Source: Bacteroidetes bacterium 47-18 (GTDB lineage: Bacteria; Bacteroidota; Bacteroidia; Chitinophagales; Chitinophagaceae). From it: a stretch of DNA of 64,000 nucleotides. The position numbers were made by a program, and so were the translations under genes. The stretch covers positions 30,696 to 94,695 of the forward strand of contig MKSF01000006.1 in assembly GCA_001897155.1 (NCBI GenBank), given 5' to 3'. Below are positions 16,882 to 25,565 of the stretch, piece after piece. The notes below the pieces were generated by a model that worked only from the letters and a program-made list of their open reading frames with translations, was not told the origin of the DNA and did not search any database. Numbering within the stretch: the first letter of the stretch is position 1; each line of letters starts with the position of its first letter.

Positions 16882-16928
16882 GAGTAACCGGGCTCAGGCG
16901 GCTCTTTTTTTAACCGGGCCGGTTACTC
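16882..16928 (+). terminator. Hairpin after the alkB gene, possible terminator
   Basis: Ten-bp inverted repeat GAGTAACCGG (16882-16891) / CCGGTTACTC (16919-16928) enclosing a run of seven T residues. It lies between the alkB stop (16843) and the promoter at 16945. The T run is inside the loop rather than after it, so termination is uncertain. Confidence 0.35.
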
Positions 16929-16944
16929 GTTCCATATTTCTGTA

Positions 16945-16952
16945 TAACTTTG
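16945..16952 (+). promoter_or_regulatory. -7 promoter element of the GNAT/AAA pair
   Basis: TAACTTTG matches TAnnTTTG, 51 bases upstream of the ATG at 17003. Confidence 0.6.
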
Positions 16953-17002
16953 CAGAAGAGGTCCTTGAAACCTCTCCTTAATTTCAACTATCCGCACCTA
17001 CA

Positions 17003-17548
17003 ATGAACATCAACATACAGCCTGTTCTGGAAGATGAAGCAGTATGCCTGTCACCGCTGCAGGCAGATGATTTTGAAGCCCTTTACCAGGTGGCATCGGA
17101 CCCGCTGATATGGGAGCAGCATCCCAATAAGAACAGGTGGCAAAGGGCAGCTTTCAGTATCTTTTTTGAGGGAGCCCTGCAAAGCGGGGGCGCATTGAAA
17201 ATAACAGATACCGCCACCGGCAGGATCGCCGGCTGCACCCGCTTCTATGACCTGGTACCCGAAAAGGACAGCATCATGATAGGCTATACTTTCCTGGCAC
17301 GCTCCTATTGGGGTACCGGCCTCAATACACAGGTAAAAAAAATGATGATGGATTATATCTTCAGATATGTGTCCCGAATTTATTTTCATGTAGGTGCTTC
17401 CAACAAGCGCTCCCAGGTGGCGATCGAAAGGCTGGGCGCAGTCAAGACGGGAGAAGAGGAAATAGCCTATTTCGGGGAACCTGCGCGTTTAAATTTTGTG
17501 TACCTTATTGAAAAAAACAGACCATCCGAATCCATATCATGCTCCTGA
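17003..17548 (+). CDS. GNAT-family N-acetyltransferase (RimJ/RimL-like)
   Basis: 181 residues. The N-terminal part (LSPLQADDFEALYQVASDPLIW) and the acetyl-CoA-binding region around SYWGTGLNTQVKKMMMDYIF are characteristic of the Acetyltransf_3 branch that includes RimJ/RimL. A later strand-loop (YFHVGASNKRSQVAIERLGA) matches motif B of that group. It probably acetylates a small molecule or protein N-terminus using acetyl-CoA; the substrate is not readable. Its last ten bases overlap the start of the AAA ATPase gene, so translation of the two is probably coupled. Confidence 0.85.
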   Translation: MNINIQPVLEDEAVCLSPLQADDFEALYQVASDPLIWEQHPNKNRWQRAAFSIFFEGALQSGGALKITDTATGRIAGCTRFYDLVPEKDSIMIGYTFLARSYWGTGLNTQVKKMMMDYIFRYVSRIYFHVGASNKRSQVAIERLGAVKTGEEEIAYFGEPARLNFVYLIEKNRPSESISCS

Positions 17549-18267
17549 CAGACCTTATAATCACAGATAAAACCTCCGTTGCACTTGAAGATATGATGCT
17601 GCCGCCGGAGCACAGGGCCGCTATTGACCAGTTCCTGAAAGAGCACCGATACCGTGCAGAGCTGCAGGCTTATGGCCTCCCGGTGAATAATAAGCTCCTC
17701 TTATACGGCCATTCCGGCTGCGGGAAGACCACTACGGCCAAAGCTATAGCGCACCGGCTGGGAAAACCGTTGCTGATCCTGAACCTGAGCAATGTAGTGA
17801 ATTCCAGGATCGGGGAAACATCCCAGAATATCAGGCAGGTATTTGATAAAGCGGCCAGGGAGAAAAGCGTGCTTTTTCTGGATGAGCTGGACCAGATCGG
17901 TAAAGCACGCGACCATGAAGACAAGGATGTCGGAGAGATGCGACGGCTCGTAAATACCCTGATCCAGCTGATAGATTATTTCCCCGAAGACGCCCTGCTC
18001 CTGGCAGCTACCAACCAGGCCTCGGTGATTGATTCAGCGATCTGGCGGCGCTTCCAGCTCCGCATTCCTTTTGAGCAGCCTTCAGAAGAGCAACTGGACC
18101 AATATTATGATCATATTTTAGCAAAATTCCCGGAAGACCTGAAACGTATAGAGCGCCTGTATGGCATATCCTATGCGGAAGCTAAGGACAGTGCCTATAC
18201 CCGGATCAAGCGCATCTTGCTGGAACAACTGGAATCCGGGCAAAAATCCGTACCTGAGAACCTTTAA
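17539..18267 (+). CDS. Small single-domain AAA ATPase
   Basis: 242 residues consisting of little more than one AAA module: Walker A GHSGCGKT (57-64), Walker B VLFLDELDQIG, sensor-1 LLLAATNQA, and an arginine-finger region SAIWRRFQLRIPF. No N-terminal substrate domain or second AAA domain is present, so it resembles the SpoVK/CbbX-like minimal ATPases. It presumably assembles as a ring and remodels a protein partner. The ten-base overlap with the upstream acetyltransferase gene suggests a linked task, but no documented function for this pair is known to me. Confidence 0.8.
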   Translation: MLLTDLIITDKTSVALEDMMLPPEHRAAIDQFLKEHRYRAELQAYGLPVNNKLLLYGHSGCGKTTTAKAIAHRLGKPLLILNLSNVVNSRIGETSQNIRQVFDKAAREKSVLFLDELDQIGKARDHEDKDVGEMRRLVNTLIQLIDYFPEDALLLAATNQASVIDSAIWRRFQLRIPFEQPSEEQLDQYYDHILAKFPEDLKRIERLYGISYAEAKDSAYTRIKRILLEQLESGQKSVPENL

Positions 18268-18306
18268 ACGCATAATAGCCCCCCGGTACCTGCAAAAGCT
18301 GCCTGC

Positions 18307-19626
18307 TTATTTCTTATGGAGCTCTTGAAAGCGTTTGCCCCGATAGCCTGAAAATCTTTGGTACTTGGGCTCCCCGATCCCCTGTCGCCTGTAAATGCTG
18401 TTATGCCCGGAGATCAGATAGGCAACAACGCACGCAATAGCAGCATAGGCGCCGCAGTCGCTGCCAAACAGCTCCATAGCCATAATGCTGCACGCGACAG
18501 GAGTATTGGCAGCTCCCGCAAAAACAGCCACAAAGCCCATGTCTGCCAGCAGCCCGGTGGGCAATGGCAGGAAACAGCTTAAAGCGCTCCCCAATGCCGC
18601 GCCGATAAAGAACAGCGGCGTAACTTCCCCACCCTTAAAGCCTGCCGATAAGGTGATAATAGTAAAGCCCATTTTCAAAGCGAAGTCATAGGCTGGCAGC
18701 TCCTGCTCAAAAGCGCTGATCATGGTGGGAATGCCTAAACCGATATACCTGGTGGTGCCTGCCGCCCAGACTGCGAAGAGTATGATGATCCCCCCGATCA
18801 CCGGGCGTAAGGGCGGGTAAGCGATTTTTGACCTGAAGACGGCGCTTACCCTATGCATGGCTTTGCTGAATATTGCGGCACATAATCCGAAAGCGATCCC
18901 TGCAATGATGGCATACAGGATATTTAAAAACGAAAGATCAGGAATAAAGCTGATATGGTAAGCGGTATGGTGCGTGTGCCATAGCGCTTCAGTGACCCTG
19001 TCGGCAATAACGGACGCTGCAAATGCGGGGAAAATAGCATCATACTTCAGCCGACCGATCCAGAAGACCTCCAGCCCGAAAACTGCGCCTGCCAGCGGGG
19101 TTCCGAACACAGAGCCGAAGCCCGCGGCAATAGCCGCAATGATCAGCATTTTCCGCTCATCCCGGGTAAGGCGGAAAGGCCTGCTGAACTGATCGGCAAT
19201 GGCGCCTGCCATCTGCAGGGCCGTTCCCTCGCGTCCTGCCGAGCCACCGAAAAAATGTGTTGCGATCGTCCCGATATATACGAATGGAGCCATCCGGAAA
19301 GGAATAATGTTCCCGGGATCATGGATGGTATCAATAAGCAGGTTGTTGCCAGCTTCGATGTCTTTGCCTGCATAATAATAAAGCAGCCCGATGAGAAAGC
19401 CGCCCACCGGCAATAATGTCAGCAACCACAGGTTATTTTCCCGCATATCGGTCACCCAGTCCAGTGATTGTAAAAACACTGCCGAAGCGCTGCCGACACA
19501 GACGCCGGTAAGCAAACATATAAGGGTCCATTTCAGGAGATAAGGTACAGCAGGGTAACGCCGGAAAAATACACGGATCCGTATTTTGATTGCAGCAGCC
19601 GATGACTTTTTTTGCTTTAAGGACAT
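18307..19626 (-). CDS. CLC-type fluoride/proton antiporter (CLC-F)
   Basis: 439 residues, inner membrane, about a dozen hydrophobic helices. It belongs to the CLC superfamily. Where chloride-type CLCs carry GSGIP, this protein has G93-N94-N95-LL; the gating segment is GREGT (131-135, Glu133) instead of GREGP. As I recall, both features mark the fluoride-exporting CLC-F clade. The decisive evidence is upstream: the leader carries a fluoride riboswitch (19655-19716). It would expel cytoplasmic fluoride in exchange for protons. Automatic pipelines typically call such genes voltage-gated chloride channels. It is monocistronic, with a -7 element at 19726-19733. Confidence 0.9.
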   Translation of the reverse strand: MSLKQKKSSAAAIKIRIRVFFRRYPAVPYLLKWTLICLLTGVCVGSASAVFLQSLDWVTDMRENNLWLLTLLPVGGFLIGLLYYYAGKDIEAGNNLLIDTIHDPGNIIPFRMAPFVYIGTIATHFFGGSAGREGTALQMAGAIADQFSRPFRLTRDERKMLIIAAIAAGFGSVFGTPLAGAVFGLEVFWIGRLKYDAIFPAFAASVIADRVTEALWHTHHTAYHISFIPDLSFLNILYAIIAGIAFGLCAAIFSKAMHRVSAVFRSKIAYPPLRPVIGGIIILFAVWAAGTTRYIGLGIPTMISAFEQELPAYDFALKMGFTIITLSAGFKGGEVTPLFFIGAALGSALSCFLPLPTGLLADMGFVAVFAGAANTPVACSIMAMELFGSDCGAYAAIACVVAYLISGHNSIYRRQGIGEPKYQRFSGYRGKRFQELHKK

Positions 19627-19632
19627 AACAAA

Positions 19633-19663
19633 CCTGATTTAATGATAAACATTAATGATCAGG
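19633..19663 (-). promoter_or_regulatory. Ribosome-site-sequestering hairpin (riboswitch expression platform)
   Basis: On the minus strand CCUGAU-CA-UUAAUG, loop UUUAU, CAUUAA-AUCAGG forms a 12-bp stem with a two-base bulge. The right arm contains AGG, the only purine-rich ribosome-binding candidate, six bases before the ATG at 19626. The left arm starts with CC (19662-19663), also needed by the aptamer pseudoknot. The two folds are therefore mutually exclusive, predicting fluoride-ON control of translation. This mechanism is inferred from base pairing. Confidence 0.7.
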
Positions 19664-19716
19664 CGTCATCAGCTTGTGGAAAGCGGTTGGGTAAGGAAGC
19701 ACACCATTTCCTTTTT
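19655..19716 (-). ncRNA. Fluoride riboswitch (crcB motif)
   Basis: On the minus strand the leader reads GGAAAUGGUGUGCUUCC, then AACCGCU, then AGCUGAUGACGCCU. Stem P1 is GGAA/UUCC. The hallmark long-range pairing is GGUGU in the P1 loop with ACGCC downstream. The conserved AACCGCU and GCUGAUG segments are identical to those I recall for the Pseudomonas syringae aptamer, which has GGCAU/AUGCC at the same pairing: covariation supports the structure. It lies between the -7 element (19726-19733) and the CLC start codon (19626). Confidence 0.93.
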
Positions 19717-19725
19717 TATCTGCAG

Positions 19726-19733
19726 CAAAGATA
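19726..19733 (-). promoter_or_regulatory. -7 promoter element of the riboswitch-CLC unit
   Basis: TATCTTTG on the minus strand (TAnnTTTG), about 12 bases upstream of the aptamer, giving a leader of roughly 95 bases. Confidence 0.7.
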
Positions 19734-19829
19734 ATCATTTATTTTTTATTTTCAGTCCCGAGCCTTTCTATCCGATAGCTTGGTTGCTTAGTGTATCGGG
19801 CAGGAATAACCGGCGCGCCGCCAGATCGC

Positions 19830-22100
19830 CTAATAATTCAGCGACAAGCCGATACCCCATCCCATATCACTGTCATAATGCATACGGATACCGATATTGC
19901 GGTTAACTATATAACGAAGGTCTACCATGTATTCCAGGTCCGTATTGAGCATAAAGCCGGCCCGTAATCTGCCGGTAAGCGGTATGTCTTCCCGCATCAG
20001 CGATAGCCTTATAATGCCGTCATGATAAAGCTCCGCCTGGAAATTGACCAGCATAGGCAGCGTGTACATCACCCCGATGCTGACCGCACTTCTGTTATCT
20101 TTTTTATTCACCTGCCCGAAGATATTCCTTTCCTGGTGGTGCATACCCAGCCTCCGGTACCGCCAGTCAAACCCGATAAAGGGCATCAGCCATTGCATCC
20201 GGCCGATATATCTCCCCAGGTGGGTCTCGATCTCGTAGCCATGCATGCTGTTATAACCCAGCCTCCACTCCGTTCCCAGGCTCCACCGGGCGTTCTGCAC
20301 CATCGCTTCCCCGTCATTGCCATTGGTGGCAAAATCATTCTGCGCCATCACATGCCACATATTGCTCTCGCGCTGCAGCATCCGGTACGCCCGCCGCTTG
20401 TCCGGCAGCAAAGGGTTCTTATAGTCGCCCACCGCGAACACCCGGTTCATACCCGCCATCATATGATACAGGATATGGCAGTGAAAGAACCAGTCGCCTT
20501 CCGTATTAGCCAGGAATTCTATGGTATCCGTCTCCATCGGCATAATATCCAGCACATTCTTTAAAGGCGCGTGGGCGCCCTGGCCGTTAAGCACCCTGAA
20601 GTCATAGCCATGCAGGTGCATAGGATGCCGCATCATAGAGTTATTGTATAAGATGATACGCAGCACTTCCCCCTGCTTTACGGGTATCTTATCCGATTCC
20701 GACAATACCCGGTTGTCCATGCTCCACACATAGCGGTTCATATTTCCTGTCAGCTCAAATCTCAGCTCCCTGACCGGGGCATCTCCGGGCAATGTGCCGG
20801 GTTGTACAGCTTTCAGCATAGCATAATTCAGCGTAACGATCTCCCCGGCATCGTGATGCTCCTTATCCGCACCATGATGCATATGATGCGCAGCGCCGGT
20901 ATTTCCGGGCGCAGGCGACCCGCTGGATTTCCCCGTTATTTCCGGGTACATTACGGTATTCATATCCATCTGCTGCAGGCTCATCTGCATACCCATATCA
21001 TTCATATCCCCGTTCATCTTCATCATGCGGTTCATCATCTTCATGCCTTCAAAATAATGCAGTCGGGGCAAAGGCCCGAGGTGCTGACGTTCGCCGTTAC
21101 CGATAAAACAGCTGGCAGCCTGCGTACGATCCTCGGTAGTGGCCATCAATTCATAGGACTTACCGTCCTCGGGCAGGGTCACCACGATATCATAGGTTTC
21201 GGACACGGCAATAATGAGCCGGTCTACTTCTACGGGCGCTACATCATTACCGTCATTCGCCACTACCGTGATCTTACCGCCGGCATACCGCAGCCAGAAA
21301 TAGGAAGAGGCGCCGCCGTTGGATATCCGCAGCCTCACCTTATCTCCTCCGGTCAGCGGCTTACCGTCAATATCCTTAAGCTCGCTGACGGCAAGGCCGT
21401 TCAGGAGCACCTTCTCATAATAGACGTCGCTTACATCCATGGCCAGCATCCGCTTCCATTCGTTGGTGAGCTTGGTCTTAAAATGTCCTGCCCGCACGGC
21501 TTCGCCGTAGCTCTGCACCGCTCCTTTCCTGATAGCGAACCAGTCGCTGCCATTGTGCAGCATCCTGTGCACATTCTCCGGCTTCAGGTTGGTCCATTCA
21601 CTCAGCATGACCGGTACCGAAGGCAGGTCATCTATATCCTTCCGGAAAGCGGGATCATCCCTTCTTTTATGAAAAACAAGCGAGCCGTACATCCCGATCT
21701 GCTCCTGCAGGCCCGAATGAGAATGATACCAGTAAGTTCCATTCTGGATAACGGGGAAACGGTAGGTATAAGTGGTACCGGGCGGTATGGGCTGCTGGGT
21801 AAGATGCGGCACACCGTCCTCCCGGTTAGGCAGGAATACGCCGTGCCAGTGCAGGGAGGTGCTTTCCTTCAGCAGGTTATGCACCACAATCTCGGCGGTA
21901 TCGCCTTCCGTAAACTCCAGTGTTGGCATAGGTATCTGCCCGTTCACAGCTACGGCCCGCCTGTGCTTGCTACCTGCATAATTGACGGTGGTATCCTTTA
22001 CATATAATTCATAACGCACAACCTGCTGTGCATACAGGCTCTGAGCCGCCGGCAGCAGCAGGATGACACCCATCAGCAATATCGGTATGTTCTGCTTCAT
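19830..22100 (-). CDS. Multicopper oxidase fused to a CopB-like outer-membrane domain
   Basis: 756 residues. A signal peptide (to about residue 25) precedes three cupredoxin-type domains carrying the four copper motifs: LHWHG (His84, His86), YWYHSHSG (His126, His128), HPMHLHG, and FFHCHILYHMMAGM with the type-1 Cys, His and Met ligands. Between them is a Met/His-rich insertion (MKMMNRMMKMNGDMNDMGMQM, then HHMHH). From about residue 585 the protein changes to a barrel-like sequence (WRLGYNSMHGYEIETHLGRY ... MGWGIGLSLNY) that resembles CopB. Expected role: periplasmic or outer-membrane Cu(I) oxidation. It is the last gene of an operon with a DUF3347 protein and a CopZ-like chaperone. Confidence 0.87.
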   Translation of the reverse strand: MKQNIPILLMGVILLLPAAQSLYAQQVVRYELYVKDTTVNYAGSKHRRAVAVNGQIPMPTLEFTEGDTAEIVVHNLLKESTSLHWHGVFLPNREDGVPHLTQQPIPPGTTYTYRFPVIQNGTYWYHSHSGLQEQIGMYGSLVFHKRRDDPAFRKDIDDLPSVPVMLSEWTNLKPENVHRMLHNGSDWFAIRKGAVQSYGEAVRAGHFKTKLTNEWKRMLAMDVSDVYYEKVLLNGLAVSELKDIDGKPLTGGDKVRLRISNGGASSYFWLRYAGGKITVVANDGNDVAPVEVDRLIIAVSETYDIVVTLPEDGKSYELMATTEDRTQAASCFIGNGERQHLGPLPRLHYFEGMKMMNRMMKMNGDMNDMGMQMSLQQMDMNTVMYPEITGKSSGSPAPGNTGAAHHMHHGADKEHHDAGEIVTLNYAMLKAVQPGTLPGDAPVRELRFELTGNMNRYVWSMDNRVLSESDKIPVKQGEVLRIILYNNSMMRHPMHLHGYDFRVLNGQGAHAPLKNVLDIMPMETDTIEFLANTEGDWFFHCHILYHMMAGMNRVFAVGDYKNPLLPDKRRAYRMLQRESNMWHVMAQNDFATNGNDGEAMVQNARWSLGTEWRLGYNSMHGYEIETHLGRYIGRMQWLMPFIGFDWRYRRLGMHHQERNIFGQVNKKDNRSAVSIGVMYTLPMLVNFQAELYHDGIIRLSLMREDIPLTGRLRAGFMLNTDLEYMVDLRYIVNRNIGIRMHYDSDMGWGIGLSLNY

Positions 22101-22114
22101 ATCAGACTTTATAA

Positions 22115-22561
22115 TTAGTTTTCCCGGCTGGCCTCCACCTTACCGCAGGTCAGCATGGAAGCGCCGTAATAAGGATTCCTGATAGCGGACTCTTTACTGA
22201 GCCAGTAAGCTTTCTTCATAGGGCAGTACTGGTAGTAAACGGGCGCTTCTACCTGGTCCGCATTTTTTACGATGTTCCACAATCCCGTTGAGACAAGGGC
22301 AAACGCCTCCCGCTGCTTTTCCAGGCCTTTGGCGCCCGATAGTTTTTCCACTGCGGCAGACAGTTCCTTTTTCCCTTCAAAGGGCACTTCTTTATCCAGG
22401 TATCCGTTCAGCTCTGCAGCCGCCGCGGAAGCTGCCTTACTGTCGCCCCGAACAAGCGCGTCCTTTACCTGATAGTACCCGGACAGCAACACCCTGGTCT
22501 GCTGTGCCAAAGCAACATAGCCCGCCAGGAAGGCGATGACCAGCAATAAGCTCTTTTTCAT
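22115..22561 (-). CDS. DUF3347 exported protein, copper-associated
   Basis: 148 residues with signal peptide (MKKSLLLVIAFLAGYVALAQQ). The mature part contains YYQVKDALVRGDSKAA at its start. Its C-terminal signature is YCPMKKAYWLSKE followed by IRNPYYGASMLTCGKV, the conserved DUF3347 pattern with Cys and Met residues suited to copper. In other proteins this domain is found at the end of CusB-type adaptors. It is probably a periplasmic copper-handling factor working with the multicopper oxidase, whose gene starts 14 bases after this stop. The biochemical role of DUF3347 is not established to my knowledge. Confidence 0.85.
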   Translation of the reverse strand: MKKSLLLVIAFLAGYVALAQQTRVLLSGYYQVKDALVRGDSKAASAAAAELNGYLDKEVPFEGKKELSAAVEKLSGAKGLEKQREAFALVSTGLWNIVKNADQVEAPVYYQYCPMKKAYWLSKESAIRNPYYGASMLTCGKVEASREN

Positions 22562-22572
22562 AAAACGTTTTT

Positions 22573-22803
22573 TTACGCGTTAAACACTTCAATTTTGAAC
22601 CCGGCCCTTTCCACCGCGTCCATCACTTCCTGCGCTGTCATACCGGCTGCCGCCTCTACGGTCAGTATCTTATCCTTGCCGGTCGTATCCACTTCCCAGT
22701 GAAGAATGCCTTCGGTCTTATCCAGGTGAGGCGTTACAGCGGCCACGCATCCGCCGCAGTTGATATTTGTCTTGAACAAAAACTGATGACTGTTATTTTC
22801 CAT
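22573..22803 (-). CDS. CopZ-like HMA copper chaperone
   Basis: 76 residues, one HMA fold, no signal peptide, so cytoplasmic. The metal loop is NIN-C-GG-C-VAA, a CxxC site. The end AVERAGFKIEV matches the last helix-strand of HMA domains. It probably passes Cu(I) to the P-type ATPase encoded by the next minus-strand transcription unit (23093-25507). It is the first gene of a three-gene operon (11-base and 14-base gaps) with the DUF3347 protein and the oxidase. A sequence resembling the -7 consensus (CAGCTTTG, revcomp of caaagctg near 22827-22834) lies just upstream, one base off the consensus. Confidence 0.85.
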   Translation of the reverse strand: MENNSHQFLFKTNINCGGCVAAVTPHLDKTEGILHWEVDTTGKDKILTVEAAAGMTAQEVMDAVERAGFKIEVFNA

Positions 22804-22928
22804 TCTGATCGTTTTTTAAAGGTTTATAATCAAAGCTGTTTAATTTACAGGCCGGTATGGCCTACACTGTTTTTATATTGTTTTTTTAACTGACTATCTA
22901 TATAATTATAAGCTACAAATTATTATAG

Positions 22929-22957
22929 GAGATTCCTCCCATCCGTTAGGAATGACC
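22929..22957. repeat. Solitary copy of the GAGATTCC...GGAATGACC dispersed repeat
   Basis: GAGATTCCTCCCATCCGTTAG followed by GAATGACC closely matches the start of each 198-bp unit in the array at 51778-52320 (GAGATTCCTCACAT, then TTCGGAATGACC). It lies in a 289-base gap between the copper operon and copA that otherwise shows nothing recognisable beyond a possible copZ promoter. Confidence 0.6.
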
Positions 22958-23092
22958 GGCCCCCGGTTCCTTTATGGTAAAAGCATTCTCTGACCCGCAG
23001 AGAGGACACTGCTCAGTGAAGTGAAGCGCATCCGTAATAAAAGTTTGTTACCTATACGCCGATAGTCATTTTGTTTTTTTACTTACGGCCGC

Positions 23093-25507
23093 TTACCGCT
23101 TCCACCTGAGCCTCAGGCTGTTGGCTACTACGCTGACGCTGCTTAAAGCCATAGCGCCGCCCGCTATCATAGGATTCAGCAGGAACCCATTGAAAGGATA
23201 AAGTATACCTGCTGCCAGCGGTATGCCCACCAGGTTATAAATAAAGGCCCAGAAAAGATTCTGACGGATAGTGGCTACCGTCTGCCGCGACAGGCGTATC
23301 GCCAGCGGGATCTTGGCCAGATCGGATGAAATGATGGTCATCTTCGATACATCCATGGCGATATCGCTGCCTTTACCCATGGCGATGCTCACATCGGCGG
23401 TAGCCAGGGCGGTACTGTCATTGATACCGTCTCCTACCATAGCGACTGTCTTGCCCGATTCCTGCAGCATACGGATAAAGCCGGCCTTATCCTGCGGCAA
23501 TACCGAAGCCTTATAATGCGCTATGCCAGCCTGCCGCGCCACAGACCGTGCCGTGGCCTCGCTGTCACCGGTAAGCATATATACTTCCAGGCCAGCTTCC
23601 TGCATTTGCCTCACAGCTCCCGCGGAAGTGGCTTTTATCTGGTCCGCGATGGCCAGGACCGCCAGGGCTTTTTCCCCATCGGCAAACCAGATCACGGTAT
23701 GCGCTTCATTGCTCCAGGCATCCGCCTGCTGCTGCAATGCGCCCGCGATGACAATACCATGATCGGCCAGGAGCGCTTTATTGCCTGCCAGGTAGCTCAT
23801 CCCGCCTGTAACGGCCTTTATGCCCTTGCCGGTGATGCTCTCAAATGTATCCAGGCTGACGGGCTGCTGACCGCTGAAATACTGGACGACGGCCTCTGCC
23901 AGAGGGTGCTCGGATTGCTTTTCCATACTGAGCAGTACGCCCCGCGCTGCATCATCTCCCTGCAGCCACAGCGCACCGGTCACCCTGGGCTTTCCTTCCG
24001 TGATGGTGCCGGTCTTATCCAGCACCACTGCATTCACTTTCTTAGCCAGCTCCAGGCTTTCCGCGTCCCTGATCAGGATGCCGTTTTCCGCTCCCTTACC
24101 AATGCCTACCATAATAGCGGTAGGTGTGGCCAGCCCGAGCGCACAGGGACAGGCGATGACCAGCACCGTAATAGCAGCCAGCAATCCCTGCACCGCCCCG
24201 TTTTCCGGGCTCAGCAGCAGCCACAGCACAAATGTGAGCAGGGCGATGCTGATGACCACAGGTACAAAGATACGGGCGATCTTATCCACCAGTTGCTGCA
24301 CCGGCGCTTTGCTGCCCTGGGCATCCTGCACCATGCTGATGATCTGTGCCAGCATAGTGTCCTTACCCACTTTTTCAGCCGCAAACCTAAAGCTGCCTTT
24401 CTGGTTAATGGTACCGGCAAATACTTTCCCTTCTGCTTCTTTCAGCACGGGAACCGGCTCTCCGCTCAGCATGCTTTCATCCACATAGGAGCTCCCCGAC
24501 ACTACCCGACCATCCACAGCTATTTTCTCACCGGGCTTTACCAGGATAACATCCCCGGTATGGACGGCTGTCACCGGTACCAATGCTTCCGTTCCGTCCT
24601 TACGGACCACGGTCACGGTCCTGGGCTGCAGTCCTATAAGCTTCCTGATAGCCGAAGAGGTCTGGCCTTTGGCTTTTTCTTCCAGCAGCCTGCCCAGTAG
24701 GATAAAGGCGATAATGACGGCTGCGGCCTCAAAATATACGTGGGCATGCAGGCCCCTTTCATGCCAGAAGGACGGGAAAAGCATATTGAAGACGCTGAAT
24801 ATATAGGCAATGCCCGTACTCAACGCCACCAGCGTATCCATATTGGCGGAACGGTGCCTGGCCTGCTTCCAGGCATTCCTGAAGAAGTCCTGGCCCAGCC
24901 ATGCTATTACAGGAGTAGTAAATGCCCACATGATCGGATTGGCATACGGCATATCCATAAAGAACATACCTATGACCACCACCGGCAGCGACAGCAGTAT
25001 CGCCCATAGGGTCTTCCGTTGCAGCTGCTGAAGCTTATGCCGGTGCATATCTTCCAGGGTATCCTGCTGGTCTTCTCCGTTCTCTATCAGCAGGTCATAG
25101 CCTATCTCCTGCAATGCGTGCTGCAGGCCGGCAGGTCCCGTCATACCAGGGAGGTAAGTTACGGTAAGCGTGGTAGTGGCAAAATTGACTGCCGCGTCCA
25201 GTACACCCGGTACGGACCGCGCCATGCTTTCGGCACTGGCCGCGCAGGAGGCACAGGTCATATTCAGCACCGGGAAGGTTTCCCTGACCGTAGTTACTCC
25301 GTACCCGAGGTCCCGGATGGCCTGCACGGCATCATTGACCGCCTGCGGCCCGTCAGCAGTAACCAGCGCTCTCCGGTTGTTCAGTTCCACCCGGTGCTCT
25401 GTTATGCCTTTCACCTTAGCCAGTCCCTTATCCACGATAAGCGCGCAATGTTCGCTTTCCACATTTTCAAGCGGAAGTATAACCGTTTCTTTATAATCAA
25501 CTGCCAT
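23093..25507 (-). CDS. copA: Cu+-exporting P1B-type ATPase
   Basis: 804 residues, inner membrane. There are two N-terminal HMA-like domains: the first (1-72) lacks the CxxC motif, the second has MT-C85-AS-C88. Then come membrane helices (from about 165), the TGES-like loop [10 protein letters not shown], the transport motif C453-P-C455-ALG, the phosphorylation site DKTGTITEG (Asp497), and the hinge GDGINDS. CPC plus the HMA domains indicates Cu(I) or Ag(I) export. The gene lies between the copZ-oxidase operon and the HMA-AraC regulator gene, all on the minus strand. A near-consensus -7 element and a possible operator are at 25527-25584. Confidence 0.93.
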   Translation of the reverse strand: MAVDYKETVILPLENVESEHCALIVDKGLAKVKGITEHRVELNNRRALVTADGPQAVNDAVQAIRDLGYGVTTVRETFPVLNMTCASCAASAESMARSVPGVLDAAVNFATTTLTVTYLPGMTGPAGLQHALQEIGYDLLIENGEDQQDTLEDMHRHKLQQLQRKTLWAILLSLPVVVIGMFFMDMPYANPIMWAFTTPVIAWLGQDFFRNAWKQARHRSANMDTLVALSTGIAYIFSVFNMLFPSFWHERGLHAHVYFEAAAVIIAFILLGRLLEEKAKGQTSSAIRKLIGLQPRTVTVVRKDGTEALVPVTAVHTGDVILVKPGEKIAVDGRVVSGSSYVDESMLSGEPVPVLKEAEGKVFAGTINQKGSFRFAAEKVGKDTMLAQIISMVQDAQGSKAPVQQLVDKIARIFVPVVISIALLTFVLWLLLSPENGAVQGLLAAITVLVIACPCALGLATPTAIMVGIGKGAENGILIRDAESLELAKKVNAVVLDKTGTITEGKPRVTGALWLQGDDAARGVLLSMEKQSEHPLAEAVVQYFSGQQPVSLDTFESITGKGIKAVTGGMSYLAGNKALLADHGIVIAGALQQQADAWSNEAHTVIWFADGEKALAVLAIADQIKATSAGAVRQMQEAGLEVYMLTGDSEATARSVARQAGIAHYKASVLPQDKAGFIRMLQESGKTVAMVGDGINDSTALATADVSIAMGKGSDIAMDVSKMTIISSDLAKIPLAIRLSRQTVATIRQNLFWAFIYNLVGIPLAAGILYPFNGFLLNPMIAGGAMALSSVSVVANSLRLRWKR

Positions 25508-25526
25508 AATCTATCTTTTTCTGATA

Positions 25527-25534
25527 CAAAGATC
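25527..25534 (-). promoter_or_regulatory. Probable -7 element of copA
   Basis: GATCTTTG on the minus strand differs from TAnnTTTG only at the first base, 19 bases before the copA ATG at 25507. Confidence 0.4.
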
Positions 25535-25565
25535 GTAATAAACGCAGCAGGGACTGTTATAGTAT

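Noticed and set aside
18307..19626. Chloride channel label for the CLC protein
   Set aside because: Fluoride riboswitch in the leader and GNN/GREGT motifs favour the fluoride-exporting branch.
20802..22007. 401-codon plus-strand open frame
   Set aside because: Lies wholly antisense to the multicopper oxidase gene, whose motifs are complete; composition is that of a shadow frame.
23516..24700. 394-codon plus-strand open frame
   Set aside because: Antisense to copA, no domain or signal sequence recognisable.
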